Assembly: GCA_016191285.1 (NCBI GenBank)
Contig: JACPPA010000042.1
Coordinates: 1 to 54,689 of the forward strand
Length of the DNA: 54,689 bases
Source: Gammaproteobacteria bacterium
GTDB lineage: Bacteria; Pseudomonadota; Gammaproteobacteria; Ga0077536
Direction of reading: 5' to 3'
Part shown: positions 54,037 to 54,689 of the stretch, in pieces
Position numbering within the stretch: position 1 is the stretch's first letter
Layout: every line of letters begins with the position of its first letter
Made by a program: the position numbers and the translations under genes
Notes under the pieces: model-generated
What the model was told of the DNA's origin: nothing
Databases searched by the model: none
Seen by the model: only the letters and a program-made list of their open reading frames with translations

Positions 54037-54507
54037 ATGTCAGTCCACCGCCCCGCCGAAATCAGTCACGGTTTTGTATTCGAACAACAACCCGTCGGGC
54101 AGCGTTGGTGTACGCAACGGCGCACCGTCACCGAATTCGATTTAATGAGTTTTACGACTACCTGTGGTTTCAATGAAGAGTTATTCATGAACGCGAGCGC
54201 GACTGAGGCCATGGGGTTCAAGGGCCGGCTTATTCCGGGCGCGCTGACGCTCGCGCTGGCAGAAGGGCTGGTGATTTCCAGTGGCGCCTTGTCGGGTACA
54301 GGTCTTGCGTTTCTCGGTGGGGATATCCAGGTGAAGGCGCCAGTCTTTGTTGGCGATACCTTGGAAGTCTGGGTTGAAGTGATCGAAGCGCGCATGACTT
54401 CGCGCGGCGATCGTGGGGTGGTTAAAACCCATAACGAAGTACGTAATCAGCGCAATGAAATCGTGCTCGTTTTCACGCCATCGCGAATGATCAAAGCAGC
54501 GGACTAG
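54037..54507 (+). CDS. MaoC-like hotdog-fold protein (dehydratase-type)
   Basis: 156 residues. The MaoC-type hotdog pattern appears: VTEFDLMSFTTTCGFNEELF, then FKGRLIPGALTLALAEGLV, then LGGDIQVKAPVFVGDTLEVWVEV. Family members hydrate enoyl-CoA thioesters or bind acyl chains. The typical catalytic Asp/His pair is not clearly kept (the usual Asp-Phe block reads EFDLMSF; the usual H of the N-H-D region is absent), so activity is uncertain. The ATG at 54037 has AGGAG 5 bases upstream, better than the ATG at 54022. It is the last gene of the chaperonin-side cluster. Confidence 0.75.
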   Translation: MSVHRPAEISHGFVFEQQPVGQRWCTQRRTVTEFDLMSFTTTCGFNEELFMNASATEAMGFKGRLIPGALTLALAEGLVISSGALSGTGLAFLGGDIQVKAPVFVGDTLEVWVEVIEARMTSRGDRGVVKTHNEVRNQRNEIVLVFTPSRMIKAAD

Positions 54508-54689
54508 TGCGCTTCTCAATGAACTTTCATCTGTCGGCGCATTGCAATTGTGGCTCTTCCGGTTTGAGTGTGGGTAAAAATGAGTAGATGCTCAAGTTGT
54601 AAAGCCTATTTTCATAGGGTTCGCTGCATATTTGAGGTAAGGATAAATCTGGCATGATTTGCCAATGCCTAAAACACCTAAGCGCCGCC

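Overview
The window is about 54.7 kb of moderately GC-rich DNA from a Gram-negative bacterium, most probably an uncultured gammaproteobacterium. The markers are a homodimeric pyruvate dehydrogenase E1 (aceE) with aceF, LpxH for lipid A synthesis, AmpD, TldD, a PpsR/PpsA pair, and the order hom-thrC-(COG4255-like)-recJ-prfB-lysS, which is typical of beta/gammaproteobacteria. The genus cannot be named from the sequence. Two traits define its metabolism. It has an mtdA/fchA pair, the tetrahydrofolate C1 route of methylotrophs, and a soluble di-iron monooxygenase operon of the propane monooxygenase type (prmABCD) with its own GroEL-like chaperonin. Short-chain alkane oxidation combined with C1 handling is therefore plausible.

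Layout. 1-1.9 kb: a DUF4258/YgiT-type toxin-antitoxin-like pair and a frameshifted RHS-repeat remnant. 2.0-12.7 kb: housekeeping genes tldD (-), alaC, hom, thrC, a COG4255-like gene, recJ, prfB (with its programmed +1 frameshift) and lysS. 12.8-15.2 kb: a membrane PAS-GGDEF-EAL protein whose catalytic motifs are degenerate but whose c-di-GMP I-site remains. 15.2-15.5 kb: a 160-bp palindromic element and a relic of a second small element. 15.7-21.5 kb (-): argG, a Nudix hydrolase, aceF, aceE. 21.7-25.6 kb (-): a tightly packed run of six genes (lipoprotein, two HAD phosphatases, a LOG protein, two exported unknowns). 25.7-35.7 kb: an exported hydratase-like protein, ppsR/ppsA, an unknown gene beside mtdA, fchA, nadC, egtD, ampD, lpxH. 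35.7-36.8 kb: a cyclophilin and four tRNA genes (Pro, Arg, His, Lys).

36.8-41.2 kb looks like a genomic island. Its left border is the 3' end of tRNA-Lys, and the last 45 bases of that tRNA recur exactly at its right border. It holds two truncated insertion sequences joined at a common breakpoint, a small membrane protein and an amt ammonium transporter with a good sigma-54 promoter candidate. No integrase remains.

41.2-54.5 kb: a pentapeptide-repeat protein, a small divergent unknown gene, prmA-prmB-prmC-prmD, then about 2.9 kb of decayed toxin-antitoxin DNA, then the chaperonin, an Nramp metal transporter overlapping it, a GST-like protein, a DUF1772 membrane protein and a MaoC-type protein. 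The decayed stretch carries two nearly identical copies of a 154-bp mobile element built of four consecutive hairpins. One copy sits cleanly in a VapC-type PIN gene with a TA target duplication. The other has destroyed the 3' end of a RelE-type gene. This element, and the extended monooxygenase/chaperonin/metal-transporter module, are the most unusual parts of the window.
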